Assembly (NCBI GenBank): GCA_051294375.1
Contig: CM119265.1
Span: 18,834,631 to 18,898,630 of the forward strand
DNA: 64,000 nucleotides
Reading direction: 5' to 3'
Source of the DNA: Paraspadella gotoi
Taxonomy: Eukaryota; Chaetognatha
Shown: positions 1-21,364 of the stretch, piece after piece
Position numbering within the stretch: the first letter of the stretch is position 1
How the letters are laid out: each line of letters opens with the position of its first letter
The notes under the pieces: generated by a model
Told to the model about the DNA's origin: nothing
Databases searched by the model: none
The model's input: the letters and a program-made list of their open reading frames with translations, nothing else
Translations under genes and position numbers: made by a program

Positions 1-547
1 TTTTTTCACTAGTTTTGTATTATACTTTTTAATGATAGAGAAAAAACACAACATCATAGGTCACCAATCCTAGTTGTTCTTTAGATTTAGAAGCAGAATG
101 CTCGACAAATACTGGACAATTTAACATCCAAACAAAAAAAGTTCAAACTCTAAATCCTGCGTATTTTTTCCTCCACTCAAAATCTGAAAACGCCCTCTGG
201 CAATGGCGGTAATTTCATGCAGAGATAAAAGTTAAAAGGTGAAAAAGTATAAAATAAAAATTAATATAGGAAAACTTAATAAGTAAAGGAAAATTAATTT
301 TTTTATTCAACTTTCATATACTCATAAATATTTTGTTTCTTAAATTTTAGATTGTATCCTCGTTTCTTTCCTCTGTTTTCTGTGGTCCGTCTTTCCCTGT
401 CGCTATCCTTACGATCTTTCTATTCTGAGAACCGCCACCTGCTTCAAATGGAATCCTCGCGGACTCTCTTCGATTTCGTTGCAAAATCCTTTCGCTCGAA
501 TCTTCCTTTTTTTCTCATTCCCAGGAACTCACGGTAAACCAGTCAAG

Positions 548-1649
548 ATGAAGGTCATCTTCGCCGGCATCGTCGCCATGCTCGTCGTCGCTTCCGTCCA
601 TGCCTCGGGTTGGTAATGTACAACGTATTTTGTACAAAGTATCTTTTTAAGAGGGTCCAACAAAAGCTCATATATTATATTTATAAGTTTATATACATGG
701 TGACAATTTTACAAGCGCCGGTAGAAATACGCTGTCATTTGCAAACCAGTGGTTATTTCATTGATTTTAAAAATTAGTTGAGTAGAACATATTAAAGTCA
801 TTTGTGTGTTCAAATTTTATATTGATCAGTTAAGATATGCCTTGGCAATGAGTGGAGAAAGTTGGCTTGTAAAATCGGGTTTTATTTTCCAACTCACTGT
901 TTTTAAAATCAATTTTTTTTTCTTAGAAGCCAACTTTCTCCACTCATTGCCAAGGCATATCTTAACTGATCAATATAAAATTTGAACACATAAATGACTT
1001 TAATATGTTCTACTCAACTAATTTTTAAAATCAATGAAATAACCACTGGTTTGCAAATGACAGCGTATTTCTACCGGCGCTTGTAAAATTGTCACCATGT
1101 ACGTATATTTGACAGTATTTCGTTAAGGAATGAGACAAAATATTATTGTACTATTTATATTTTGTTCGACCACCTCCACTAGTATTTGAAAATATTTCAT
1201 TGCCACTGCCAGGAGGAAAATTCGACGTCGACGTTAACGAACCGGAAGTTAGAGATGCCGCCCAAGCCGCGGCCAGGGATTTGACGAGGATGATGAACAA
1301 CCCTCATCACCAGCTGTTGGAGAAGGTTCACGAGGCTAAAGCTCAGGTCTGTTTCAAATTAGGATTAAAAAAAAAATTAAATAAATAGGCGCTGAAGTTG
1401 ATCAATGTTCAATTTGTTTCCTTCCGCTTCCTTCTCTGTCCTCAGATCGTCTCGGGAATTCTCTATTATCTCAAACTCGAGATCCGCGAATCCGGATGCG
1501 ACAAGAAGGCGCCCCTCGCCGCCTGCGACGCCCCGCCCAAGGACTTTTATCAAATCTGCACGCTGAAGGTTCTCTCGCAGCCTTGGCTCAAGGTTCTCGA
1601 GGTCATTGGCGGCTGGGAGTCCACCAGATGCTACCCCGTCTACCACTAG
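548..1649 (+). CDS. Secreted cystatin (cysteine protease inhibitor), three exons
   Basis: The model is exons 548-608, 1213-1346 and 1446-1649 (399 nt, 132 aa), with matching phases (1 then 0). The protein starts with a hydrophobic signal peptide (MKVIFAGIVAMLVVASVHA) followed directly by the Gly-Gly that cystatins insert into the protease active site. The first inhibitory hairpin is QIVSG, fitting the QxVxG consensus, and is split by the exon 2/3 junction. The second hairpin motif is PW in QPWLK. Four cysteines downstream of QIVSG have the spacing expected for the two disulfides of type-2 cystatins. The family blocks papain-like cathepsins outside the cell or in lysosomes. The first donor (gttggt) is weak; a nearby gtaatg donor would give the wrong phase. 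Length matches family norms. Function is inferred from family membership. Confidence 0.88.
694..1101. repeat. Foldback (MITE-like) element with 175-bp arms in cystatin intron 1
   Basis: Positions 694-868 are the reverse complement of 927-1101, with a single mismatch noticed by eye, separated by a 58-bp spacer. The arm ends read tacatggtgacaattttac on both sides. No open reading frame is present. A near-perfect hairpin of this size is typical of a recently inserted non-autonomous foldback or MITE. No clear target-site duplication can be assigned, because the flanks are AT-rich and similar. It fills most of the 604-bp intron. Confidence 0.85.
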
Positions 1650-10562
<8,913 letters not shown>

Positions 10563-10646
10563 TATTTATCGATGTGCGTGCATAATATTATTTATATCCA
10601 ACAGTGCAGTGTCTATTATGGGATTTATATGTGCCAGTGTTAATCG

Positions 10647-10652
10647 AATAAA
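10647..10652 (+). terminator. Polyadenylation signal of the cadherin gene
   Basis: AATAAA lies 85 bp after the cadherin stop codon, followed by a run of varied sequence. Position and orientation fit the 3' end of that transcript. Confidence 0.6.
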
Positions 10653-10669
10653 GTGAAATTATCTACAAG

Positions 10670-11956
10670 AGCTCACAATTGTCTAGTGTAATGTTCCAGA
10701 TGATAGGAAAATGTTCAAGCTGTTCATCACTGTCGATAGCTTCCAATGAAAGCTTAGTCACTTTTTGGGTTACGAGCACCGTGGATATTCGTTTGTTTAT
10801 TGACAGGTCTCAGTTAATTAACTATGTAGAGGGATTTCCCTAGAAACGTCTTTTGTTCACCGTTCTTTCTTTCTTGCCCTTTTCTCGTCGCGTCGCTAGT
10901 CGTCATAAGTGCCGATCGCCAAAGTAAGAACAAAAGTCAACTGCGGCAACCGACGAGAATTCATGAGAAATGCTTGGTTATGTTTGGTTATGAGAAATAC
11001 AAATACAATATATATTATATATCATAAAATGCAAATTTAAGGAAAAAGTGTTTCCACACTTGAACTCGGTTTTTAAGGACTTTCCTTTAAAAAATAATGA
11101 AAGTCTCTCGTAATGCTTTGAACTAAATTTAATATCTTTTAAAATATATATTGAGAGAGTAAGCGAACCAAATTTTTTTTGGGCAGTTTTCTAAAAACCG
11201 CAAAAGGGTGGGAAATGTTTTCGATCGTCTCGGAAGGTGTAAAAACCGCTGTCGCGTCAAATGTTGACAATATTTCCTTTATTTTCTTCTAAAAAGCTCG
11301 GAAAAACGTTTTTTCCGAAAAAGTAATCTGGTTTATCTTCAAAACCGCAGTCGACGTTAAAAGCTGCAATATTTTGCTAAGTTACGACAGGAAGTAATTA
11401 AATGTGTGACGAATTAGGCATTTCAATATTGCAACTACGTATGTATTAAAAAGAGAAAACATATATACTTTTAAATATTAAACGGAAAATATATAAAAAT
11501 TTTAAAATATTACAAAAAAAAACTAAATAAAGGGGAATCTATTGGAAAAAGAAAAAGAAATCATATCACAGTCTTTATTTTTTTAATCTTCATGAAAATT
11601 TCAAGAGCCTTGAAGATCGGTCTGCTTTCTTCTAATGCAAAAAAAAATACTGTTCCTAATTTTAGTGAACTTTTAATATGACGAATGGGCTTACATTTCT
11701 CAGTAAAAGACATAATGCAAAAGAAAACGACAAATTTGTAGATGACAACTTATATTATATTTATGAAAATTCTTGTTTCCCCATATATAATTCATAAAGA
11801 TACAAATAGGATTTTTATTAACTCCTGTTAAAGAGAAAAAAAATGAAACATTCTTTGGCTTATAAAATTTACAATAAACCACTGAGATTAACAGGCATAT
11901 GAAAAACTTTTTCGTCCAATTAGATTTTCACGGTGACCGAAAGATAATAACCATCG
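10670..11956. other. Intergenic region between convergent cadherin and IGFBP-VWC genes
   Basis: AT-rich DNA with short poly-A and poly-T runs and no supported gene. It holds the 3' ends of the two convergent genes. Confidence 0.6.
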
Positions 11957-13341
11957 TTATAAACAAATCGGACAGCAGATTCCGGGACATTGGATGGGAT
12001 TGGCGCAAGGGGGCGTGTCAGGACAGGTTTGGGTTAGACATTTGGCGACGCCACCGGGGCGCGCGCACCAGCAGAGGGTGCAAGCGTCTCTGGACATTCG
12101 CCAATGGTTGAGGGGAAGCCAGACTCGCGGGAAACTCGGGCTGTTAGACGTTTCACAACGCGGGACTTTGTCGGAAATGCACGTGCCGGGCGGATCATAA
12201 CTGTGAAAGAGAGAATGCAGTAAATATTAAATAACCAGTGGCTGCGCCAATACATGTAAATCACTTTCAAGGGCTTTAAATGATCTGTTAATACGGCACT
12301 AATAATATTTTGCTACTTATAAAAATATTTTATAATTCAAATTAATATTATTTTTGTTTAGATATATTATATATGATTAAAATGCTTTGATCAATACATA
12401 GAATAAGAAATAGAATAAAATAAAATCGAATAAGAAAAAAATATTTGTTAAAAAATATCCTAAAAAAATTTAAAAAGATTTAAGATAATAAAAATTTAAA
12501 AAAACAATTGCTATTTTGTTGAAGAGCAGGTGCAAGTGAAGATCAAGTGGGTGCAGCTAAAGTTTATTTTGAATGTTCATTTATCTTACAAAAAGCTTCC
12601 TTCTTTGTAGAGCTCTCTAGAAAATTTAATGTGACTTTTCTTTTGTTTCGGAAAAAAAGATTAAAACCACTGGTGGATATTCTTAAACTAAATTTAAAAA
12701 ATTATCTTTTATTTGTACAGCCATCTGGTTTATTAAGACTAAAAAATGTAAAAATTTGCTATTTTATTGAAGAGCAGGTGCTAATAAAGGTCGAGTGGGT
12801 GCAGATAGAAGAAAAAAATTATATAGAAATTAAAGGGAAAAAGAGACAAATCCTCATAGTAGGAAGGAAAAAGATTGAACGGGGAAAAAATTGAACAAAA
12901 AAGGGAAAAAATGTAAATAAAGTGATTTACAGAAAAAACATAAATCTAAAATGAAACAAACAGTCTTACCCCGCCGGGACGACGAAAAGGGGATCCTTGG
13001 GTTTGCAGACAAGTCCCGCCTTGCACCGGGGGTTCTTCCCTCCGCACGATGCTCCAAGTTCCGCGGCGCAGGCGCGGCAGCATCCGCAAGGCCCGACGGG
13101 AACCACCTCACAGAAAGACCCCGTCAACGCTCCCTTCACGCCGCCCTTGGTGTGGGCGATCACTTTCTGTGAGAGATTTAAAACGATCAAACAACTCAAT
13201 CAAATCAATTTGTCAAATCAATTATTTTACAAATACTTTTTGTTGGAGCTCGGCCGGCCTTGGTTCAGGACAGACAACACCGGAGCAAGCGCACGTGAGC
13301 CCGTACGCGCACGGGAACTGTGCGGTCGCGAGGAACAACAT
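11957..13341 (-). CDS. Secreted cysteine-rich protein: IGFBP N-domain plus VWC-like domain, three exons
   Basis: Minus-strand exons are 13341-13237, 13166-12970 and 12200-11957, with consistent phases (0, then 2), giving 181 aa from the Met used here. The first two exons form an IGFBP-type N-terminal domain: CACSGVVCPEP, then the signature GCGCCRACAAELG, then CGG and CKAGLVC. The third exon has a chordin-type (VWC) cysteine pattern with CTLCWCARPGGVAKC and ends CPGICCPICL. IGFBP plus VWC in this order recalls the front of CCN proteins and CRIM1, which bind growth factors outside the cell; here the protein stops after one VWC unit. The start is uncertain: the hydrophobic stretch LLWFAAMLFLATAQF extends upstream of Met 13341, so an earlier in-frame Met or an unseen upstream exon may supply the true signal peptide. 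Confidence 0.72.
12511..12806 (+). repeat. Two diverged direct copies of a ~48-bp motif in an IGFBP-VWC intron
   Basis: The segment beginning tgctattttgttgaagagc at 12511 recurs as tgctattttattgaagagc at about 12758, both ending in gtgggtgcag. The copies are about 247 bp apart, in the intron between exons 2 and 3. They suggest an old tandem duplication. No coding role is supported. Confidence 0.55.
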
Positions 13342-13905
13342 CGCCGCAAACCACAAGAGCTTCCTCTCTCTTCCGCCTTCGGAATCCGCGCGAGCGTTTT
13401 CTTTGTTTTTCGGACGAGAGTTTTCTAATTTTTTCGCGCGACTTCGTTTGACGTTTTTGGTTTTTTGGTTTTTGTCAACGTTTTTGTTGTTATTTAAACG
13501 AAAATAGTTTGCGTCGTTACCGACCGTCGCGTCGCGGACATAGGCATGGGGTTTTTCTCTATAAGAAGTAACTAATTCCGCCATTGTTTTTTCGGTTGAG
13601 GTTGTAATTTTCATTATTAATCTTTATGGGTGAGCTTTGCGAGGCGGTTTTGGGAGACGCGCCACCTTTGGCTCTCTAAACCTAAAGACTCGCTAAACCT
13701 TTAATCGTTAGATTTGCGAAATCGGTTACGTTTGAATTGTTCCTTTTAATTCCATCGACGTCGCTTCATTTCCTCCATTCTTTTCGTCATTCTTTTCTGC
13801 GCAAAAGATAATATCCTCGACAAGATTACAGAAGATCGTCACTAATTCAAAGTTTGAAGTTCTCTTTCCTCGTTCCTCGTTTGTACTTTTTTTAAAATGT
13901 TTTTA

Positions 13906-14015
13906 TCATTTAATCTTTTTTTTTAATTCCGATTCCGACGCGCGATTTTCTTTTGCCGCCAGAGACGCGAAGCCGACGCCCAGTGACGTCACGGCCGAGT
14001 TCAAATATTTCATCT
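13906..14015 (-). CDS. Candidate minus-strand terminal exon, unknown protein
   Basis: A very strong acceptor (a long polypyrimidine run ending in tgcag, seen on the minus strand just above 14015) opens a frame with GC-rich codons that begins with MKYLNSAVTSLGVGF and ends at a stop at 13906 after a Lys-rich tail. No partner exon was found between here and 15 kb. It may be the last exon of a gene whose other exons were missed, or the start of a very short peptide. It cannot join the IGFBP-VWC gene in frame because it stops first. Confidence 0.35.
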
Positions 14016-14177
14016 CTGCAAAAAAAAAAAAAAAAAAGAAAGATCGAGAAAAATGTAAAAAAAAAATGAATTTTACAAGAAGAAAGGAAAACGACATTTG
14101 AGATGGCATCTTCGAAAACGGGATGACGGGTGAGAGAACGGGGAAAACATCCTCGAAGGATAGAAGATGCGAGGATG

Positions 14178-14266
<89 letters not shown>

Positions 14267-14726
14267 AGAGAAGGAAATGGCGTTGCACTAGAGACGCAAT
14301 CTAAGTGATGGAGGCATCGCCGTCGGGTAAGGAAAACAAAAAAAATAATGGGAAAGAAACTGGGAAAATAAAAGTATCAGAAGACAAAAAAAAATCCAAA
14401 TTTAAGCCCGAAAAGTAAACAAAAGGTAACAGGGAATAACATCAAGCTTCGAATCAATATTTGTTAGGGGTTTTAGCTGAGGGCATTTGGAATCGGGAGA
14501 CAAAACCAACCCCGAGGTTAACACCGGGGGGCACCGAAGAAGACAGGCCTCAGAGTCTCATTTAAACTTCGAAGGAAAAACTAAAAAAATCCTTAATTAA
14601 AATTAATTTACTTTCCAAACTTTAGAGGCAAACAGGTTGGGACCTTTTCTTCCGTCACCATTTGCCAAAAGAAATACAAAGTGCCATTTTTTCTTTGCCT
14701 CCAAATCGTTCCCTGGCCCCATTTTT

Positions 14727-14808
<82 letters not shown>

Positions 14809-15166
14809 CTCTGTGTGTGTCTCTCTGTTCCTCTCTCTGTCTCCTCTCTCTCTCATCTCTCTCTTCGTCGTCATCCCCCGCTTTCCCCTTGGATGGCACA
14901 AATTCGAAATTGTCGTCTTCCGCCCCAAAAAAAGTCTGTTTTTCTCTAGAAAAAGTTGCGAATGGAAATGTTCCGAACGTCGCCTTTGGGTTTGGAGGTA
15001 AAGAGCCACCTACTTGGAGTGCGAAGGGGGGTCTCGAACCCTTGATTTTCCAGGTCGTTGAAGTCAATCGTTGTGTTTTTTAAGGAGAGAAGATTTGAAC
15101 ACACCATTGACTCAATCAGAAGTTAAAGCGCAAAAGTCATCATATTTCAAGAGAAACTAAGCCAAT

Positions 15167-15215
<49 letters not shown>

Positions 15216-17818
15216 ATTTCGTCACCAGGCCCAACCTCTTACAATGAAAATTCCCAAATTTGTGTGCTAAGCTCCCGGTTTTGGCAGAGAATTCCCTCGA
15301 GGAAAATCGATCTTGCGATTTGCTGGAAGATTTCAAATATTTTATTTGCTTAGCGATTCGTTTCATAAAGAATAAAAAATTATATGGTCGACCGGCAGAA
15401 ATGGGACTTGTCCATCTCGGGGTAAAAAACGTCATAATTAAAATATACATGTTATGTATATTCAAAGTGTGTGTCCGATTTGAGAGGATAAGAAAAAAGT
15501 TAAAATAAAACCAGATTTTGTCAAATTTATTGATGACCGTCTTGATAGTAAATAAATTAAAGAAAATAAACGCGTTTTATGCTGTTTATAACATATTGAT
15601 GTTCTAATTTTATTTTAAAAGTTAATTCATTCAAGATCTATTAGATTTATTTATTTCAATTATTATTTTATTTATATAAAATCATAAGACTTAATTTTAT
15701 CGGAACATGTAATTATTTTTAAATACTAACACTTAATACAGATTAACATAGTTTTTGATTGATTTTTTAAAAATTGCTATGAAAAATAATCTTTAGTTCA
15801 GTTATAGTAGTCATTTATTTTAATTTTCTTTTACAATTATGCTTAAAACGCAATGTACGAAGTTTTATCCTCAGTGAAGACAGGCGGTAGAGTGCGCCAC
15901 GTTCGCCGATTTGCACGGTGACGCTTCGCGCGCTGAACTCCGTTTTTCCAAAGAGGCAACGCCCGGTGACGGTCCAAACTCCAACCGCTAGCGAATTTAG
16001 ACGTGTGACCGAACATCGGAACAATTTCGTCAAGAGTGAAGAGTGAATTCCATCCCAATAAAAAAAAGCTTTAGAAGAAAATCTGGAGGAGGAGGAGCAG
16101 GAAGAGGAAGAAGAAGAATAAGACGAGATAAAGGACGGGATTTCGGAGATGCGACGAGAGAAGACGGAGAGAGAGAGAAGGGGATGGAGCGAGAAGGTGA
16201 TGGAATAATCTCATTTGATGGAGTGAGATGGAGATGTAAGGAACTCAAAGTGTCAGCTGGTCGCGGTGGGGTTCATTTTTTTTATTTTCGGTATTTTAAT
16301 GAGGTCCTTCACTAACTCATCAATGCTAAGATTAAGGGAGGAAATTAACCAGTGGAAATTGTCTTTTACATAATACTATATGATGTTCGAATGGAAACAA
16401 ACAGGTCCAGGCTATGTGGAATAAAAATGTCCAAAGATTTTTTCTTGTAGATTAAGAAAAATACGAAAGTGTATTTCGCTATTTATATGAACGTTTTTAT
16501 TCAAATGCAAGAAGGTTGCTTTAGTACAAAAATTAAAAGACAAAACAAATAGACTAGTGTAATGTGATACCATTTTTATAAAACGCGACTCGAACTCGAC
16601 CAGAAAACCCCGAGATCGTGACCTCCGCTCGTTGCAAGCAAACATTGCATTTGCAACTGACGAAAAAAGAACAAAAAAAGTGATCGAGTCACACTTGGCC
16701 CGTCATCCGGCAAAAGACAGGAGACGCAAACACTCCTACAACCAACAACCAAACACACACAAACTCACACAAACACACACAAACACACACACATCTTGCG
16801 ACGACCCGGAATTCTTTGTCCAGCCCCTCGAAATGTTTGCTCCTGGCCGAGGCTTCGAATCGGACGCGATTTGGCGTCACGCCAACGAGGAATGTTTCGA
16901 TCTCGTTAGCGTCAAATCGCGGAGAGAAACGGGAAGCGATTCGCAAATTAGACCACTCGCTACTAAATTGTTTGTTTTAATTTTTTTTTAATTAAGCTTC
17001 CATTTTTAAAAAATAAGATTATTAAAAGGATTAATTTCTTTAATTTGAATTAAACCGAAACAGCAAATTGTTCCGGAATTAAACCGCAACTAATCTATTC
17101 AGTTTATCATCCAAACTTTAAAAGTTAAAACGAACTCTCCTTTATTATCCGACAGAAAAAAAAAACTGCACAGAAAAGGATTAAGCAAGCTTCTTGTTTC
17201 ATAATCTCTTTTTTGGCAAAAGTTACTTCTATTCTTTCTCGATGATCGATGATATAAAATAAGCCTTTGTTCCTGAAAAGCAGAAGCTTCTATTGCGCAT
17301 GAAACATAAAGGTCGAGTCTTTTCCTTTTTTTTTTTATTTTTAGTTTCTTTAACTCTCCTTAATTTTTTTTCCCTCGCGGTTCTTTTTTTCGCACAAAAA
17401 TTGAAGAGAAAAGGAAACCAAAAAAATCCTTTTCCGGTTTCTCTTAGCGCTGCCCAAGTGAAAACACCGCCGCTGCTGTTGACACCGCTGCTGTCGCCGA
17501 TGCTGCCGCTGCTGACGCCATAGGTCGCGCCTTTTTTACAGAGCAAGTTTATCCTCACCCCGAGGCCGAAGTCGCGCAGCCAGAAGTGAGACAGTGACAA
17601 CGACGATCTAATATCTAATTCTGGGAGGTCAGACTACAGAAAGAAAAATAATAAAAATATTTTAAATCAAACTTGGGCATTACTAAGAGCGAGGACCTTA
17701 AGCGGACAAACAATTTGGTTAATTTGTTTTCCCGAATCTGACCACATGAGGTATTGGCATCTTTTCCAGGTTTTTTTCCCATCGAAATTAGTCGCAGGAG
17801 AGAAGAGAGAGAGAGAGA

Positions 17819-17871
<53 letters not shown>

Positions 17872-18736
17872 CACCCAAGATTTAATTCGTTTCTGCCAGA
17901 CTTCATTGAAAAACTCGATAAAAAGGAAGAAACCAAGAGACAAAGCCGACGCCCGAACTCAAATCCTGGATTTTCTGTCTTATTCACAATTCTTTACATC
18001 TCAACATCTTAACATCTTCTAATTACAATTTGAAAATGAAATTTTCCTTCTCCTTTTTTAAAAAAGGTTTTTGACTTTTACCTAACGATAAGATTAAAGA
18101 GTTTTTTTTTTTAATCAACAGAAATTAATTTCCCCAAAAAAATGCCAAAACAGATTTTTCATCGTGAGCGAGAAAATCTTGAAAAGAAAAAGTTGTTCTA
18201 ACTTCGTAAGTCTTTCTTTTTCTCCCAAGTATTTATTCACAATAACCAGTTTTATTGACCACGGACCACGGAGAATTTGTACGTACAAGACGAATAGCAA
18301 TGTTTGCCAACGAGCAAATGTTGCAATATTAAAATGTTTTTATTGGCAACGGGCAACAAATGAGAATTTCGCTCGCGTTTAATTACACTAAAGAGATCGA
18401 TTCATGACGTCACCGAATTTTCACCTTGAGTCAAGGAAAAAAAAACGAATGAAAATGAGAACGAATATGAATAAATAAGAAATTGTAAAATAAATACGAT
18501 TATAAGGATAATCCTAAAAAAATTGTCTAATTAAAAACATTAAACAAACAGTTCCCACTGAACATTTCCCGAAAAAAAATAATTTGAAAAAAAGAGTTTT
18601 TTTCCCGATTATTTTCAGAATCGAAAATGAATAGGAAATTAGGGAAAATACGGGGAACAAAAGAGAGGGAAAGGAGATTACAATTGGATCTTTTCCTTAC
18701 GTACGACCGAGAGCGCATTGGAACCTGGAAATCGAG
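14016..18736. other. Microsatellite-rich region with only weak exon candidates
   Basis: Besides (CT)n arrays at about 14731-14868 and 15166-15213 and GA-rich sequence at 17806-17870, most of this stretch is AT-rich with no supported gene. Three GC-rich islands could be exons of an unseen gene: 15840-16020 (minus frame with GVWTVTGRCLFGKTEF, vaguely like the end of an Ig-type domain), 16800-16965 (open on both strands) and 17560-17606 (minus, ending in a gtgagg donor). Their strands and phases could not be tied together. Confidence 0.4.
14179..14273. repeat. (GA)n microsatellite
   Basis: A GA array of about 95 bp. Confidence 0.95.
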
Positions 18737-18744
18737 TATAAATA
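18737..18744 (+). promoter_or_regulatory. TATA box of the ShK-collagen gene
   Basis: TATAAATA lies 52 bp before the ATG at 18796. This fits a core promoter with a short 5' UTR (about 20-30 nt), as in highly expressed structural or cuticular genes. Confidence 0.7.
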
Positions 18745-18795
18745 GTTCGTCATCGATTTGAAGTACCCAGTGGACAACGTGAATCAGCGAACAAC

Positions 18796-21095
18796 ATGAG
18801 GGGTTCTAGGCGTCTCGATAACTTCCTGTTGATGGGCGTGGCAATCCTGACGTTGGTCTTCGTTCTCTTGGGCCGATCACTCGCACAGAACGAAATCACG
18901 CAGGTGGTTTTCTTGGTTTAAAGCATTTTTTTGCTCTTTAATTTGTTTTGTCGCTGTTTTAATTTATTTAACTCCCTCATTTAAAAGTATTTAAAAAATG
19001 TCAATTATCTTTTTTTTAAAAAATAAGTTCATTTGAATCCTTTCCGAATATTTTTTTCGGGTGTCGTTCCTGAAAATCTAATTATCAATGAACCTATCAA
19101 TGAGCCTTATGAACCTATTAAGTCTGAGAGAACAAATATACAAATAACGAGTATTGATTTTCAAATTTTTTTATTTTCATGTAGAAAGAGTTTGGCATAT
19201 GGCACATAATTAAACTTATGGTTTATACTTCTAACGTATCAAAAATAGGATGAAGGTTTTAAATGCGCGGACAACGATCAGTTTGACTGCCGATATTTGG
19301 CCGAGGATGGTTGGTGCAAGCTCAATCCTCAGTTCATGAACTGGAACTGTCCCGTCTCCTGCAATGCCTGCGTCCCTCGGGAAGAAGAGCTCGACAATCA
19401 GAGTAAGGAGGCGAGAGAAAGGGAGGAAAGGGATCGCACGAAAAAAAGTAGATATTAGTCTCCCTCGCTGGGCATTCCCGATCGAGGCGACCACCGAGTC
19501 ACTTTTAAAAGTCAAAAACCCCGCTCGATCTCTGAAGGTCAGACGGTGAGGGAATTCAGGGGGGGGGNNNNNNNNNNNNNNNNNNNNNNNNNNNNNNNNN
19601 NNNNNNNNNNNNNNNNNNNNNNNNNNNNNNNNNNNNNNNNNNNNNNNNNNNNNNNNNNNNNNNNNNNNNNNNNNNNNNNNNNNNNNNNNNNNNNNNNNNN
19701 NNNNNNNNNNNNNNNNNNNNNNNNNNNNNNNNNNNNNNNNNNNNNNNNNNNNNNNNNNNNNNNNNNNNCTGTCGCTGACCTCAACGGAAATTGGAATGGC
19801 GTGAAATGGCCGTGTAATTAAGATGGAACCGTAAGTAATACTTAGCTGTTCACTTATTTTTAAACCATTCTAAGATTCTAAGATTCTAAGATTTATTACA
19901 AATTAAGAATTCTATATTTACCCACACGTTTTTCCGCCCCTTTTTTTTTCCGATACTAATTCCCATTCCTCACTATCTTTTTTTAAAAAAAATTGAATCA
20001 AATATTTTTTCTTTGTCTTATCGCCTACCTCAATTTTTTTTTAATTTCTGTTTGCCTTCTGTCAAGTGCCCAAATTTAAGTGTTGAAAAGGTCATATGAT
20101 AACACGTTCAATAATTTTTTTTNNNNNNNNNNNNNNNNNNNNNNNNNNNNNNNNNNNNNNNNNNNNNNNNNNNNNNNNNNNNNNNNNNNNNNNNNNNNNN
20201 NNNNNNNNNNNNNNNNNNNNNNNNNNNNNNNNNNNNNNNNNNNNNNNNNNNNNNNNNNNNNNNNNNNNNNNNNNNNNNNNNNNNNNNNNNNNNNNNNNNN
20301 NNNNNNNNNNNNNNNNNNNNNNNNNNNNNNNNNNNNNNNNNNNNNNNNNNNNNNNNNNNNNNNNNNNNNNAAAATTTACACATCTAACGAATTGCACATT
20401 TCATAAAAAAAATATATTTTTTTTAATTAAAAAGACGCCCTCTTCCTTTGTTAGTAAAAAGCCGTCGACGGCGCCAATACCANNNNNNNNNNNNNNNNNN
20501 NNNNNNNNNNNNNNNNNNNNNNNNNNNNNNNNNNNNNNNNNNNNNNNNNNNNNNNNNNNNNNNNNNNNNNNNNNNNNNNNNNNNNNNNNNNNNNNNNNNN
20601 NNNNNNNNNNNNNNNNNNNNNNNNNNNNNNNNNNNNNNNNNNNNNNNNNNNNNNNNNNNNNNNNNNNNNNNNNNNNNNNNNNNNNNNNNNNNNNNNNNNN
20701 NNNNNNNNNNNNNNNNNNNNNNNNNNNNNNNNNNNNNNNNNNNNNNNNNNNNNNNNNNNNNNNNNNNNNNNNNNNNNNNNNNNNNNNNNNNNNNNNNNNN
20801 NNNNNNNNNNNNNNNNNNNNNNNNNNNNNNNNNNNNNNNNNNNNNNNNNNNNNNNNNNNNNNNNNNNNNNNNNNNNNNNNNNNNNNNNNNNNNNNNNNNN
20901 NNNNTCTCCTTTTTTGCGACTCCCTTTCCAGTTTTGTCCCGACGTCGTCGGCAAGGCGGGAATTGCCCCCCCGGTCCAACGGGCCCTCCAGGCCCCCGAG
21001 GCCCCCCTGGCCCACCGGGAGTCCCGGGAGTTGAAGGAGATGAAGGGCCCCCGGGGCCAGTGGGTGCTATCGGACCCCCTGGACCGCCTGCCTAA
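18796..21095 (+). CDS. Secreted ShK-domain / mini-collagen peptide, with last exon A
   Basis: Exon 1 (18796-18903) encodes a signal peptide with core [17 protein letters not shown]. Exon 2 (19249-19402) encodes one ShK-like domain: cysteines in C-x7-C-x8-C-x11-C-x3-C-x2-C order around CADNDQFDC and CPVSCNAC. It ends in phase 1. Exon A (20932-21095, 164 nt) opens in the matching phase and encodes SRRRR, a furin-type basic site, then a short cysteine-led collagen strand of about 13 Gly-X-Y triplets ([12 protein letters not shown] onward) and the stop after PPGPPA. Spliced directly this gives 141 aa. N gaps at 19568-19768, 20123-20370 and 20483-20904 may hide further exons. ShK domains occur in many secreted enzymes and matrix proteins as well as channel-blocking peptides; with collagen a structural role is more likely. 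Confidence 0.7.
19568..20904. other. Three assembly gaps inside the ShK-collagen locus
   Basis: N runs occupy 19568-19768, 20123-20370 and 20483-20904. A short open tail right after the first gap (19769-19818, ending WPCN then stop) could be part of another exon. Additional copies of the collagen exon may be hidden here. Confidence 0.8.
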
Positions 21096-21364
21096 AATCA
21101 GACGCAAAGGGTTTATAGGACGTTTAACCTGAAAACTGAAAATGATGTAAATATTTTGCCTCAACTCCTCATATTAAATTCACCTATTTATTCTCGGTAC
21201 TTACTTATATAATCGATTCATTATGGGTGTTCGAATTTTACTCCTGATTATTAATTATTATTTACCCTGGGAAATAAATACTATTCCAGAATTGTTAATC
21301 TAGTTAACAATTAGCATGTAATTTTCAGTTACTTAATTTTATTTATTTTCCATTTTTTCGACAG

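Noticed and set aside
1377-1646. Minus-strand frame opposite cystatin exon 3
   Set aside because: Antisense shadow; the plus strand has cystatin motifs and correct splice phases.
15010-15060. tRNA-like B box (ggttcgagacc on the minus strand)
   Set aside because: No matching A box or cloverleaf could be drawn at the right distance; at most a tRNA-derived fragment.
16580-16640. Second B-box-like gagttcgagtcgcg on the minus strand
   Set aside because: No cloverleaf or acceptor stem is visible.
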